Shown one piece after another: positions 43,423 through 52,102 of a stretch of DNA of 64,000 nucleotides. The translations under genes were made by a program, and so were the position numbers. The stretch comes from Hyphomicrobiales bacterium. GTDB lineage: Bacteria; Pseudomonadota; Alphaproteobacteria; Rhizobiales; Rhizobiaceae. The DNA lies in NCBI GenBank assembly GCA_900468065.1, contig UBTA01000082.1, positions 1 through 64,000 of the forward strand. The letters run 5' to 3'. The first letter of the stretch is position 1. Each line of letters starts with the position of its first letter. A model generated the notes under the pieces. The model was not told the DNA's origin, searched no databases, and worked only from the letters and a program-made list of their open reading frames with translations.

Positions 43423-43558
43423 ATTCCATTTGTTCCATAGATGGCGCAACAACCATACATCATGTTTTACGCCGAAGGCTACGAACTTCGTGGCATATCC
43501 TGACTGTTCCTGTGGCGCGCGTTTCGCGCCACAGTCCGATAATTTTCGCCGATGTCTG

Positions 43559-44110
43559 TCATTTTTCCAAGTTAAACCAGAAGCGGCTAGATTGACCTGT
43601 CGACTCATCATTTATGTCGAAGTGGTAAGGATCGTTGCGCAGCGGCCGGGCGGTGTACTCGATATAGGAGCAGGCATTCGTTCGCGAAAAGACGCGCGTG
43701 ACGCCATCTGCCGTGATCTCGATTCCACCGGCGTTGGGCGAACCGACGAAGCGCCGCCTTCCGTTGCACTGAATTACAGCTCTCATGCACCGCGACTGAC
43801 CGCGTTCAGCACGTGGTCGTTGGTCATTGTCTCCGGCTGTTGGCGACCATTCAGCCGGGCACTCCGCGTATTTTTCGTAACCCGGCGCGCCAGCCCCACC
43901 CTCGGGGCAAGTGGGCCAAGAAAATCCGGGCTTCTTCATCGCCGAGATAAGCCTTTCCATCGGCGGGTGGCAACTTTCAACGCCACGCCATGATGGGTTG
44001 GAAGAGGCCGCACACAGCAGAACCTCGCACCCCCATTCGCTGGCATCTGCACTCGCGGCACTAAAGCCGGCAGAAGCAAGGGCGGTGAGCATTGCAAGAC
44101 GGTATTTCAC
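43559..44110 (-). CDS. Secreted cysteine-rich hypothetical protein
   Basis: A 183-residue protein with a signal peptide (MKYRLAMLTALASAGFSAAS) and a mature part with eight cysteines, an even number that suggests four disulfides. Segments of note: EWGCEVLLCAASSNPSWRG, MERLISAMKKPGFSWPTCPE, GYEKYAECPAEW and DGVTRVFSRTNACSYIEY. Proteins of this form travel with T4SS genes on rhizobial plasmids, but no function is known to me. It is the last gene of a four-gene minus-strand operon divergent from virB, 24 bases after the SNase-like gene. Confidence 0.65.
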   Translation of the reverse strand: MKYRLAMLTALASAGFSAASADASEWGCEVLLCAASSNPSWRGVESCHPPMERLISAMKKPGFSWPTCPEGGAGAPGYEKYAECPAEWSPTAGDNDQRPRAERGQSRCMRAVIQCNGRRRFVGSPNAGGIEITADGVTRVFSRTNACSYIEYTARPLRNDPYHFDINDESTGQSSRFWFNLEK

Positions 44111-44134
44111 GGGGAGCCTCCGTTGTTCAAGGAA

Positions 44135-44812
44135 CTATCGATCCCGGCGGTTCGGCTGGCGTCGGGCATCCAGGAAGGCTGGCGATATCTCGCTGTTGCG
44201 ATCCTGTAGAAGGTTGATGTCGGCCTGCGGTCTGCGCCCCAAGGTCTTGTCTGTGGCTTTCTGGCGCCACTCCTGCATCTCGAGCACATAGGTGCTCCAC
44301 ATCCCGTAGCGCGCTGTCATCGCGAAACGCTGCGCCTGGATGTAACGCTCACTGCGCCGACCGATCGTACTAACTTTTGCCCATCCGACCCGGAGCATTT
44401 CGAGTGCCAAATCCCGGCCGCCAGCTTTGCATACGCCAAGACCTTCAAGAGGTTCGTTTTTTGCATCCACGTCACACCGGACGGCGCGGTTTCCAATCGT
44501 CCTCTTCAGCCACGCCTTTGCCAATGCACCGCAGGGCACCGGGGCAAGCGAGCCAGCTCTTGCCGGAGTTGCCCTGGGATCAAAGGACCATTGCACCAGT
44601 TCGCAACTGTCTATGTTAGCCAATCGAACAAGCGTCCGCTCGGCAGGGAACCAAAGCGTGCGTCCATCGACAACAGCGACCCGGCCGGTCACCATCATCC
44701 GCCCGGAGGATTGCGTCGAAACAGGCAAACCGCCAGCCAGGAAGTCGGCGGCGCCGGAGCCGTCAGGCAGCGTGATAGAAATCGCCATGGCAAGGATGAT
44801 ATCGCGGGTCAT
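44135..44812 (-). CDS. SNase-like (thermonuclease-fold) secreted protein
   Basis: A 225-residue protein with a short N-terminal signal (MTRDIILAMAISITL) and an SNase (OB-fold) domain. VAVVDGRTLWF corresponds to the DGDT loop, VRLANIDSCE keeps the spacing of the nuclease Arg and Glu (R63, E71), and MLRVGWAKVS and TARYGMWSTYV match the rear of the domain. The DxYGR loop that carries the third catalytic Arg of nuclease is not recognisable. It overlaps the next upstream gene by four bases (ATGA). Nuclease activity is therefore doubtful. It may bind DNA or peptidoglycan near the transfer machine. Confidence 0.7.
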   Translation of the reverse strand: MTRDIILAMAISITLPDGSGAADFLAGGLPVSTQSSGRMMVTGRVAVVDGRTLWFPAERTLVRLANIDSCELVQWSFDPRATPARAGSLAPVPCGALAKAWLKRTIGNRAVRCDVDAKNEPLEGLGVCKAGGRDLALEMLRVGWAKVSTIGRRSERYIQAQRFAMTARYGMWSTYVLEMQEWRQKATDKTLGRRPQADINLLQDRNSEISPAFLDARRQPNRRDR

Positions 44813-45348
44813 GGCGAAACACCCGGGTTCCTGGCCGCGCGGCTCAGCACGATGGCGGGATGCTGAACGTCGTCGAACTGCCATAGGCCGCGACGTGCCA
44901 CCCGGGCATTTTGCTCCGCTACGGCATAAGCGGCATAGATCGGGATCCCCGCGCTATCAAGGCTCGCAAAGCCATAGCCTTTGGCAATTATCATCATGGC
45001 AAGATCGAGCCTCTGGCCACCAACCAAGGCGTAGCAGACCGCAAAGGTCATATCCGTGCGTTCGGCAACCGGAGCGCAAGCCGGGCTTGTATCCTTCACA
45101 AAAGCGGCAAGCACGGCGATTGAAGCGTCTCCGCAATCGCGCCTGTTTCCCCGCACGTCGGTGTAAGACGTGCCGCGAAGGCAAGACTGCAGCCCGTAGA
45201 GACGGTAGCGTTTACCGGCAGAGACCCAGGTGTCACCTGTCTCGAGCACCGTCCCGGTGGTGAAATCGAAGTAGCCGGTTGGCGCTGCGACGACGGAGTG
45301 ACCGACCGTGAATGCCAAGGTTAGGGCGACAAGCAACCGTATCGTCAT
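44809..45348 (-). CDS. SNase-like secreted protein, catalytic residues lost
   Basis: A 179-residue protein with a signal peptide (MTIRLLVALTLAFTVGHSVV) and SNase-fold features: TGDTWVSAGKRYRLYGLQSC and the closing RRGLWQFDD. R49 occupies the first catalytic position, but the glutamate eight residues on is Leu. Several cysteines may form disulfides. It is coupled by ATGA overlaps to the genes on both sides, so the three SNase-like proteins are made together. Active nuclease is unlikely. Confidence 0.65.
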   Translation of the reverse strand: MTIRLLVALTLAFTVGHSVVAAPTGYFDFTTGTVLETGDTWVSAGKRYRLYGLQSCLRGTSYTDVRGNRRDCGDASIAVLAAFVKDTSPACAPVAERTDMTFAVCYALVGGQRLDLAMMIIAKGYGFASLDSAGIPIYAAYAVAEQNARVARRGLWQFDDVQHPAIVLSRAARNPGVSP

Positions 45349-45974
45349 TGTTTTTGCACTCTCGGATCGGCCCACATACCGTAGCCACGCCGACCGATCT
45401 TTTCAGCCTTAGAGAGATCCGGGCGCATCGGCGTTCCATCGGCCTTCCTCGAAAGGCGAAGTGCACCCAACGAGACGAGTTGCTCTTCAAGGTTATCGAC
45501 TGCGTCCAAGGAGCCCGGAAAATGATAGTACCCGAAACATGTGGCGTCCTGCAGCGGCGCATCGCGCTCGGTCAAAAACGCCCGGCAAAATAGCACCTTT
45601 GCTGTCTTGACCAAGATCTCCAGCTGCTCCCGCGCGTAGCCGGCGCACGTCCCGGCAAACCCCTCTCTCTGGTTGACCATGTCGCCGGTACAGGGCTCCA
45701 GTCCATAGAGGTGCAAACCGGTCTTTGTGTCGATGGCAATATCAACCGGCGTTTTGACATCAAAACCGTGTGGTGAGGCAAAGCCCACTCTGTCGACGAC
45801 CTTCCCGGCGGGATCATAGTACTCGACGATTAGAACAGTTTTACCGGGGGCGGCCATCGACTTCACATAGGCCGGGTCGATCGTCCCTGCTGCACGGCAG
45901 GGCGCCACGACGACCGGAGCCAAAACCACGAGCATCGGCACTGTCACGCAGAGTTTTACTCGTCTTGTTACCAT
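45345..45974 (-). CDS. SNase-like secreted protein, first gene of the divergent operon
   Basis: A 209-residue protein with a signal peptide (MLVVLAPVVVAPCRAAG) and weak SNase-like features: LHLYGLEPCTGD in place of the Arg-Leu...Pro-Glu block and RRGYGMWADPRVQKQ at the end. The Arg and Glu of the nuclease site are missing. The same YGL-x-x-C and GMW landmarks occur in the two following genes, pointing to a gene triplication with divergence. It starts 167 bases from the virB1 start across a shared promoter region. Confidence 0.55.
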   Translation of the reverse strand: MVTRRVKLCVTVPMLVVLAPVVVAPCRAAGTIDPAYVKSMAAPGKTVLIVEYYDPAGKVVDRVGFASPHGFDVKTPVDIAIDTKTGLHLYGLEPCTGDMVNQREGFAGTCAGYAREQLEILVKTAKVLFCRAFLTERDAPLQDATCFGYYHFPGSLDAVDNLEEQLVSLGALRLSRKADGTPMRPDLSKAEKIGRRGYGMWADPRVQKQ

Positions 45975-46030
45975 GGATGCAACCTCAGAAAGAAATTTTT
46001 CGCTTTTCGATTCGAAATTTTCAATGTAAA

Positions 46031-46051
46031 TATGAACAGGAAATGTTCATA
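46031..46051. promoter_or_regulatory. 21-bp palindrome in the divergent T4SS promoter region
   Basis: TATGAAC at 46031-46037 and GTTCATA at 46045-46051 are perfect inverted arms separated by seven bases, in the middle of the 167-base divergent region. It is a likely binding site for a dimeric regulator (LuxR or XRE proteins are encoded close by) acting on both operons. Confidence 0.6.
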
Positions 46052-46141
46052 AATCAAATGAAAAAACACTTCCCATCCGGACAAACACCGTGTTTTCCAT
46101 TTGATCCTTGAACCAGAGGCGCGAGCTGAAGAGGGCCTTTC

Positions 46142-47020
46142 GTGTTGAAGTCATTGTCAATTTCCTTCACAACCGCCTTGTTTGCAACCTGGCCTTCCCC
46201 GTCATATCCTTTTGATATGGAACGTTTTTTTACAAATACGGTCGTGACAGTAGAAGCCGAGACTTCCGGATTTTATCCGGAGCACCAGCTTCAGAAGGAC
46301 CAGTTCGAGCTAGCACCGTCGGGACGGATTGATAAGATTCCGAATGGGGCAACATTGAACATAATCAGCGCGGAGCAAGCGAAAGTTCAGCAGCTGAATG
46401 ATGTCGACTCAAACAGCAGAGCCCACACGACTTCAGACGTGAATATGAACACATCGTATTCAGATACATCAACAGCATTGCAGCGGAATGACGGATGCGG
46501 TCCATCGTCGATGCCCGCCGAAGAGATCGAGGTAATCGTCGAGCGAACTGCGCAGACTTACGGCGTCGATCCGGGGCTGGCCAAGGCCATTGTTTGGGCG
46601 GAAAGCGGGTTCGACCAAACCCGTGACAGCGATCAGGGCGCGCCGGGAGCGATGCAAATTATTCCCAGTACCGCACTCGAACTTAATGGCCACGATATCT
46701 GCCATCCGACATCCACTATCGACGGCAACGTCCGCCGTCTCAAGCTGATGCTCGACGAGTTCCAGAATCCGATCCTTGCCGTCGCAGCGTACCAGGCTGG
46801 CGGGCGGGCCGTATACGAAAATGGCGGCGTGCCGCCGTTTCCAGAGACAGTTCGCTACGTGGCGGCGGTTCTCAACCATCACATGGGCTTGCAGATGCCT
46901 CGGACGTCGTCGGCGCGCGAGGTCAAGGCGGCCAGCGGGTCTGCACTTTCCGACGAAATGGCCAGTGACGTGATCGGGGCGCGAGGCAGCCGCTTCGTCA
47001 AGGGCGTCATGCAGTTCTGA
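46142..47020 (+). CDS. virB1: VirB1-type lytic transglycosylase
   Basis: A 292-residue protein with a signal-like N-terminus and an SLT (lysozyme-like) domain in its C-terminal half that opens the peptidoglycan for T4SS assembly. The catalytic glutamate is in AIVWAESGFDQ (E154), with GAPGAMQIIPSTALELNG and ILAVAAYQAGGRAVYENGG following. It starts at GTG 46142 after GAAGAGGG. The N-terminal 120 residues are polar and unlike VirB1 of pTi. First gene of the virB operon. Confidence 0.85.
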   Translation: MLKSLSISFTTALFATWPSPSYPFDMERFFTNTVVTVEAETSGFYPEHQLQKDQFELAPSGRIDKIPNGATLNIISAEQAKVQQLNDVDSNSRAHTTSDVNMNTSYSDTSTALQRNDGCGPSSMPAEEIEVIVERTAQTYGVDPGLAKAIVWAESGFDQTRDSDQGAPGAMQIIPSTALELNGHDICHPTSTIDGNVRRLKLMLDEFQNPILAVAAYQAGGRAVYENGGVPPFPETVRYVAAVLNHHMGLQMPRTSSAREVKAASGSALSDEMASDVIGARGSRFVKGVMQF

Positions 47021-47038
47021 ATGCAAAGGAGATGTAGA

Positions 47039-47377
47039 ATGAACACCAGCCTTTCACCCCAACGCACGAAGGCAGGTAAGGTCGCCGCGATCCTGTCTGT
47101 ACTTGTAGCGTCGCAATTTATTGTGGCCGACGTCGCCATGGCACAGGCAACCAATCAGGCATTTGCACCGCTTCTCACAGTCGTGCAGGCCGTTGTCGAC
47201 TTCATCACCGGTCCATTTGGCAGATTGATTGCAATCATTGCGGTCATCGGACTGGGCTTCCTGGCTTTCGCCGGTCGGCTGAGCTGGTTTACCGCCGGCG
47301 CAGTCGTTCTTGGAATCGGACTTGTTTTCGGAGCACCGGCCATTGTCGACGAACTGATGTCAACGGTCGGGAATTGA
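47039..47377 (+). CDS. virB2: VirB2-type pilin
   Basis: A 112-residue prepilin: a long signal region cut after AMA (residue 35), then two membrane helices (FGRLIAIIAVIGLGFLAFAG and FTAGAVVLGIGLVFGAPAIV) joined by a basic loop, the standard VirB2/TrbC layout. AAAGGAG lies eight bases before the ATG. Subunit of the conjugative pilus or secretion tube. Confidence 0.9.
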   Translation: MNTSLSPQRTKAGKVAAILSVLVASQFIVADVAMAQATNQAFAPLLTVVQAVVDFITGPFGRLIAIIAVIGLGFLAFAGRLSWFTAGAVVLGIGLVFGAPAIVDELMSTVGN

Positions 47378-47380
47378 CCG

Positions 47381-47680
47381 ATGGCAGAGTTCGAAGACGA
47401 CAAACCGGTCCTGACCCCATTGATCATCGGCTTGACCCGTTCACCGACATTGTGGGGCGTTCCTTATATGGCGGTGGTGATCGTCATCGGCCTGACGATC
47501 ATAGCCTGGCTCGCGTCCAATACCATCTGGGCCTTGCTGACAGCCCCTGCCGCTTACCTGATCCTGTTCACGCTCTGCACCTGGGACAGCCGGATCCTCG
47601 ACGTGCTGCAGGTTGCAGCACGCATGACACCCAAGACGCCCAACAACCCCTTTTGGGGTACCAACTCTTACGGACCGTGA
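47381..47680 (+). CDS. virB3: VirB3-type protein
   Basis: A 99-residue inner-membrane protein with VirB3 features: a polar start (DDKPVLTPLIIGLTRSPTLW) typical of the family, two adjacent membrane helices (VPYMAVVIVIGLTIIAWLAS; LLTAPAAYLILFTL) and the end TPKTPNNPFWGTNSYGP. It follows virB2 by three bases. Confidence 0.9.
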   Translation: MAEFEDDKPVLTPLIIGLTRSPTLWGVPYMAVVIVIGLTIIAWLASNTIWALLTAPAAYLILFTLCTWDSRILDVLQVAARMTPKTPNNPFWGTNSYGP

Positions 47681-47685
47681 CCCTG

Positions 47686-50100
47686 ATGCTGAAGCTCATC
47701 CGAGAAGAACTTGGGTTTGGAAACAGACTCAGCCGCGAAAAGCCAATGGCCAGACATATCCCCTATCTGCGGCATGTCGCAGACTCTGTCGTCAAGCTTG
47801 AGAGTGGCGCACTGCTCTCGGTCATTCGCCTCGACGGGCTGTTTTTTCAGACGGAAGATCAGGCCGAGCTCAACATGCGGTCCGTCGTGCAAAATACGAT
47901 GATCAGGGCGCTCGGATCCAGCCGCTTTTCCCTTTGGTCGACCGTGATCCGGCGTCAGGTCGACAGCGATCTGGACGGCCAGTTCGACGAACCGTTTTGT
48001 GAGATGCTCAACCGCCGTTACATGGCGCAATTAAGTGACAAGCGCATGTTCACCAACGAACTCTACCTGAGTGTCATACGGTCTGGAATGCGCGGTACCC
48101 TTGCTCTTGGAGATAAGGTGCGGCGCCTTGTCGGCAAGGTGGGGTCGCGCGATGCGGCCGACGACCAGCTGCAGGAACAGGTAAGCGAGCTTGAGGAACT
48201 TGTCGGCAACATCTGCAAGGACCTCCAGAAGTACGGGGCTCGGCCGCTCGGCATTGTTCATCGCAGGCAAGACCCCTATTCCGAGCCGTGCGAGTTCTTC
48301 CAGACGATCCTGAGCTGCGGCATCCCCCGTCGGATGCGCCTGCCCCGCATGAACATTGCCAACTATGTCGGAAGCGCGCGGCTGCATTTTTCCAGACGCA
48401 CAATGCAAGCGCATGGAGCGACGAAGGACGAGGACCGATATGGCGCGATGCTGTCGATCAAGGAATATCCACCGTTCACCGGCCCCGGAATGCTGGATGG
48501 ATTACTGCAGGTCAATCACGAATTCATCCTGACGCAGTCCTTCACCATCGCCGACAAGCCGATCGCACAGGAGCGCATTTCGCGCCTGAAGCGGCAGATT
48601 GCCGCCTCAGATGAGGCCGGCAGCGACGTCGAAAACGATATCGACTTTGCGCTGAACAGCCTGATGAACCAGGAGGCGGTCTTCGGCCTCCATCACATGA
48701 CCCTGTTATGTCTGGCTCGCGATCTGGATGGTATCAACAAGTCTGTCTCCGACCTCGGCGCTTGCCTGACGGATATGAATGTCAACTGGTTGCGAGAGGA
48801 CCTCAATTTGGAGGCAGGATTCTGGGCACAGCTTCCCGGCAATCACAGTTACATCGCCCGAAAGGCGCTTTTATCCAGCGCCAATTATGCGGGTCTCTCG
48901 TCGATGCACAATTTTGCCACCGGACAGAAAGAGGGGACCCACTGGAGCACACCCATCACCATCCTGGAGACGACCAGCCAGACGCCCTACTGGTTCAATT
49001 TCCATCGTAGGGACATAGGCCACTTCCTGGTGACCGGGCCAACCGGTTCCGGCAAGACTGTCGTCTTGACCTTCCTTCTTGCTCAGGCATTTCGCGTCCA
49101 ACCGGCGCCCAAAGCCGTCTTCTTCGATAAGGATAGAGGCGGCGAGATCTTCGTGCGGGCCATGAACGGAGCCTACGAAGTGCTCAACCCCGGCACGTCG
49201 ACGGGATTCAATCCGCTCCAGCTTGAAAACACCGGGCCGAACCGCGAATTCCTTCTTCGCCTGCTGAAGGCAATGCTCCGTCGTGGAGATGGCAGTGCCT
49301 TCGACCAGGAGGAGGAAGACACTCTCGAAAGAGCGCTGCTGCGACTGATGCAGGAGCCGGCGGCCGAGCGGAACCTTGCAAACCTTTCTGGCCTCCTGAT
49401 CGGTCGCGCCCGGGCCGGCCCGAACGACTTAAGTGCACGATTAAGGCCATGGATCGACGGTGAGAAGGCTTGGCTTTTCAATGCGGCGCACGACGTTCTC
49501 ACCTTTACGGCGCGACGGATATTCGGTTTCGACATGACGAGCATCCTCGACAATGAGGAGCTCAGGACGCCGGCGCTGATGTATATTTTCCATCGCCTGG
49601 ACGAGTTGCTGGACGGACGGCCGGTGATGATTTTCATGGACGAAGGCTGGCGCCTTTTACGGGATGCGACGTTCAGCGACTATATCGTCGACAAGATGAA
49701 GACGATCCGCAAGCTGAACGGCATCGTCGGGTTCGGCACCCAATCGGCGGCGGATATCGCGCGAGCGCCGGCATCGCACACATTGATCGAGCAATCGTCC
49801 ACCAACATCCACTTTCCCAATCCGCGTGCGGACGAAGAAAGTTACATCAGGCGCTTTGGTTTGACGGTGAAGGAATTCAACTTCATACGGACGACGCCCC
49901 CTGAAAAGCGGACTTTCCTGATCAAACACGGCAGTGACAGCGTCATTGCCAGACTCGACCTCAACGCTATGCCCGATGTGGTCAAGGTCCTGTCTGGACG
50001 CAAGGAAACCATCGAGGAATGCGCGCGCTTAAGAGATGTCCTCGGTGATAACCCTCTCACATGGCTTCCCCGATTTTGCGGATGGGAGGCGTGGCCGTGA
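47686..50100 (+). CDS. virB4: VirB4-type ATPase
   Basis: An 804-residue cytoplasmic/inner-membrane ATPase that powers T4SS assembly and transfer. CagE/VirB4 N-terminal domain (about residues 170-380), Walker A GPTGSGKT (451-458), Walker B VMIFMDE (647-653), then the arginine/Gln region FGTQSAADIARAPASHTLI. The start is ATG 47686, five bases after virB3; the frame is open upstream but that part overlaps virB3. Full family length. Confidence 0.96.
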   Translation: MLKLIREELGFGNRLSREKPMARHIPYLRHVADSVVKLESGALLSVIRLDGLFFQTEDQAELNMRSVVQNTMIRALGSSRFSLWSTVIRRQVDSDLDGQFDEPFCEMLNRRYMAQLSDKRMFTNELYLSVIRSGMRGTLALGDKVRRLVGKVGSRDAADDQLQEQVSELEELVGNICKDLQKYGARPLGIVHRRQDPYSEPCEFFQTILSCGIPRRMRLPRMNIANYVGSARLHFSRRTMQAHGATKDEDRYGAMLSIKEYPPFTGPGMLDGLLQVNHEFILTQSFTIADKPIAQERISRLKRQIAASDEAGSDVENDIDFALNSLMNQEAVFGLHHMTLLCLARDLDGINKSVSDLGACLTDMNVNWLREDLNLEAGFWAQLPGNHSYIARKALLSSANYAGLSSMHNFATGQKEGTHWSTPITILETTSQTPYWFNFHRRDIGHFLVTGPTGSGKTVVLTFLLAQAFRVQPAPKAVFFDKDRGGEIFVRAMNGAYEVLNPGTSTGFNPLQLENTGPNREFLLRLLKAMLRRGDGSAFDQEEEDTLERALLRLMQEPAAERNLANLSGLLIGRARAGPNDLSARLRPWIDGEKAWLFNAAHDVLTFTARRIFGFDMTSILDNEELRTPALMYIFHRLDELLDGRPVMIFMDEGWRLLRDATFSDYIVDKMKTIRKLNGIVGFGTQSAADIARAPASHTLIEQSSTNIHFPNPRADEESYIRRFGLTVKEFNFIRTTPPEKRTFLIKHGSDSVIARLDLNAMPDVVKVLSGRKETIEECARLRDVLGDNPLTWLPRFCGWEAWP

Positions 50101-51179
50101 AGCCTTTCGCACTCCCTTTGTTAATTGGCGCGGTGATCGAAATCCCCGGCTTCGCGTGGGCGGATGTTCCCGTCACCGACAAGACGATACTGCAGGAAGA
50201 CACAGCGCGCGGTGGGACCACGCGCAAGATCGAAAAGACCGACAAGGATCGCCACACGATCAACGCGTCGGTTACCTGCTCCATGTACCGGCCATCACGC
50301 CGCAACGATCCCCTTGGCGCTGCGGAACAAAACGCCGAAATCTCCGGCCTTGTGCGCCGTATCGCCCGTGAAGAGGGCGTTGATGAAAACGAATTTTTGG
50401 CGCTGGTCTACCAGGAGAGCCGGTTCAATCCTTGCGCCAAATCACCCGTCGGTGCCACAGGCTTGGCGCAGTTGATGCCGGGGACCGCGGCCGAGCTTGG
50501 CGTGAACGAACACGATATCGAAGAGAACCTGCGGGGTGGTGCCCGGTACTACCTGCAGCACCTGAAGCGTTACAATGGAAACATAGCGCTGGCGCTAGCC
50601 GCCTACAATTCCGGCGCGGGCAACGTCAACAAATATGGCGGTATTCCACCATTCAAGGAAACACAAGGGTATGTCCGCAGCATCACGCAGGACTGGTTGC
50701 CGGCCTTTGGCGGATCCAACAAGTCGGGAATCCCGCTGAACTTCGGCGGTGGCGAGACACACTATACCAGCATGCGGGAATCCACGCTTCGCGCCATGGG
50801 CACGACGATGGCGACCTCGGAAAGCCTGTCCAATGTCGCAAGCTGGTACCAGCAGCTGGCCGGGCTGCACACCGGCACGATCCAAGACAGCTGGGACCAC
50901 AATTCCACAGCGCGCAACGCCAATCTCGAAATGATGAACAATGTCATCAAGCTTGGCACCGCCATGGCAGACCTCATCAATTCGCGCAACGTCGTCAAAA
51001 CCGCTCACCTATCGGGTTCGTCGCAATCGGGATCCAACGACAAACATGATCACAATCCTGGTGACACCACCGGTCTTTGCGACCCCAAGCAGAATCTCAT
51101 CTGGGATCCCGAGAAACGGGCCTGCGTCGAAAAACGGGAAGACAGCGCCAATGTCCAACTCATGCTGCAACCGCAATAG
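50097..51179 (+). CDS. Second lytic transglycosylase of the T4SS operon
   Basis: A 360-residue protein from GTG 50097 (GGGAGG site, GTGA overlap with the virB4 stop) with a signal peptide (VKPFALPLLIGAVIEIPGFA) and an SLT domain: LALVYQESRFNPCAKSPVGA (E107), GLAQLMPGTAAELGVNE, IALALAAYNSGAGNVNKYGG. A long C-terminal part of about 190 residues has no recognised domain. Together with virB1 this gives the operon two muramidases, unusual in VirB loci, and may remodel peptidoglycan at a second stage or in a different place. Confidence 0.88.
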   Translation: MKPFALPLLIGAVIEIPGFAWADVPVTDKTILQEDTARGGTTRKIEKTDKDRHTINASVTCSMYRPSRRNDPLGAAEQNAEISGLVRRIAREEGVDENEFLALVYQESRFNPCAKSPVGATGLAQLMPGTAAELGVNEHDIEENLRGGARYYLQHLKRYNGNIALALAAYNSGAGNVNKYGGIPPFKETQGYVRSITQDWLPAFGGSNKSGIPLNFGGGETHYTSMRESTLRAMGTTMATSESLSNVASWYQQLAGLHTGTIQDSWDHNSTARNANLEMMNNVIKLGTAMADLINSRNVVKTAHLSGSSQSGSNDKHDHNPGDTTGLCDPKQNLIWDPEKRACVEKREDSANVQLMLQPQ

Positions 51180-51189
51180 GAGCCAAATC

Positions 51190-51891
51190 ATGAAGCTGAT
51201 GACGATGACAACCGCACTCGCCCTTTTGCCACTTTCCGTCGCCTGTGCCGATGTGCCGGTGATCGACAAGAAGAACTATGAGATCGCAAAAGAGACGGCG
51301 GAGACAACCACCCGGATCCTCGACACCAACGCGAACATACTAAAGACCGTTGAGGATACGCTGAAGGCCGTCACTGGCGATCGGGGCAGCACGTCTCAAC
51401 CGCTGCAGAACCTTGCGATCGGACAGGGCTTTAGCGTTGCGTCGATGCCGTCTCTCGACAGCCTGATCAAGGGTGGCGTTCCCGACTTCGGGAATATGAG
51501 CGGTGACGTCTCCAAGGTCGCAACCGCTTTCATCAATGGCCTTCAGTTGGTGAAGTCTCTGTCGGGCAAGGAAAACAGCACCTTCTCTGGCGACAAGTCC
51601 TACGAGCAACTGGTCAACACCGTCCTTGGCGTTTCCGCCCTGATCAATGGATCGCAAAAGGCGATGGTAACGCGGCGAAGTGCCTTCGAGGCCGCGGGCC
51701 AAAAGATCGGCACGGCCGAGGATATCAAAGGTTCTATCGACCAAAATACGCAGTTGCAGGTCCAATCCGGGCTGACGCTCAACGAAATGATCGGCGTGAT
51801 GAACGGTGCGGTGTCGGCCCTGCAAGCCGATAACCAACGGCGGTTGACCGACATTTCCAACAGCAAGAAGGCGCTTGCCTATGGCGATTAG
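51190..51891 (+). CDS. virB5: VirB5-type minor pilin component
   Basis: A 233-residue secreted protein with a signal peptide (MTTALALLPLSVACADVPVI, cut near ACA) and a mainly helical mature part (YEIAKETAETTTRILDTNAN; IDQNTQLQVQSGLTLNEMIG and LQADNQRRLTDISNSKKALA at the C-terminus), the pattern of VirB5 family proteins at the pilus tip. It follows the second transglycosylase by ten bases. Confidence 0.8.
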   Translation: MKLMTMTTALALLPLSVACADVPVIDKKNYEIAKETAETTTRILDTNANILKTVEDTLKAVTGDRGSTSQPLQNLAIGQGFSVASMPSLDSLIKGGVPDFGNMSGDVSKVATAFINGLQLVKSLSGKENSTFSGDKSYEQLVNTVLGVSALINGSQKAMVTRRSAFEAAGQKIGTAEDIKGSIDQNTQLQVQSGLTLNEMIGVMNGAVSALQADNQRRLTDISNSKKALAYGD

Positions 51892-52093
51892 AGGCACAGT
51901 GAGGTTTCTCCCCCTGGGCCTCCTGCTTGCAGTGGCTCTGCTGACGGGCTGCGGCACCGTCAAGGAAAAGACCGCGCCCTGCAAACGACCGGCGGACCTC
52001 ACGCCATATGCGCACGATCCGCGTCACAACTGCGGGTCGATGGGAAGGGTGAACGACCCGGCCATCGCCTTTGCCGCGCTGGGGCTCGGATAA
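51881..52093 (+). CDS. VirB7-like lipoprotein
   Basis: A 70-residue lipoprotein: signal MAIRGTVRFLPLGLLLAVAL, lipobox LLTGC, then a short mature part with two further cysteines (APCKRP, RHNCGS). It overlaps virB5 by eleven bases. Its position before virB6 differs from the Agrobacterium order (B6-B7-B8). Role in the outer-membrane core with VirB9 is inferred from size and context; an entry-exclusion lipoprotein is also possible. Confidence 0.65.
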   Translation: MAIRGTVRFLPLGLLLAVALLTGCGTVKEKTAPCKRPADLTPYAHDPRHNCGSMGRVNDPAIAFAALGLG

Positions 52094-52102
52094 GGGACAA
52101 TC

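Noticed and set aside
46019-46031. A vir-box-like sequence (TTTCAATGTAAAT) upstream of virB1
   Set aside because: Two mismatches in the fixed positions, no virA/virG nearby, and AT-rich context makes chance matches likely.
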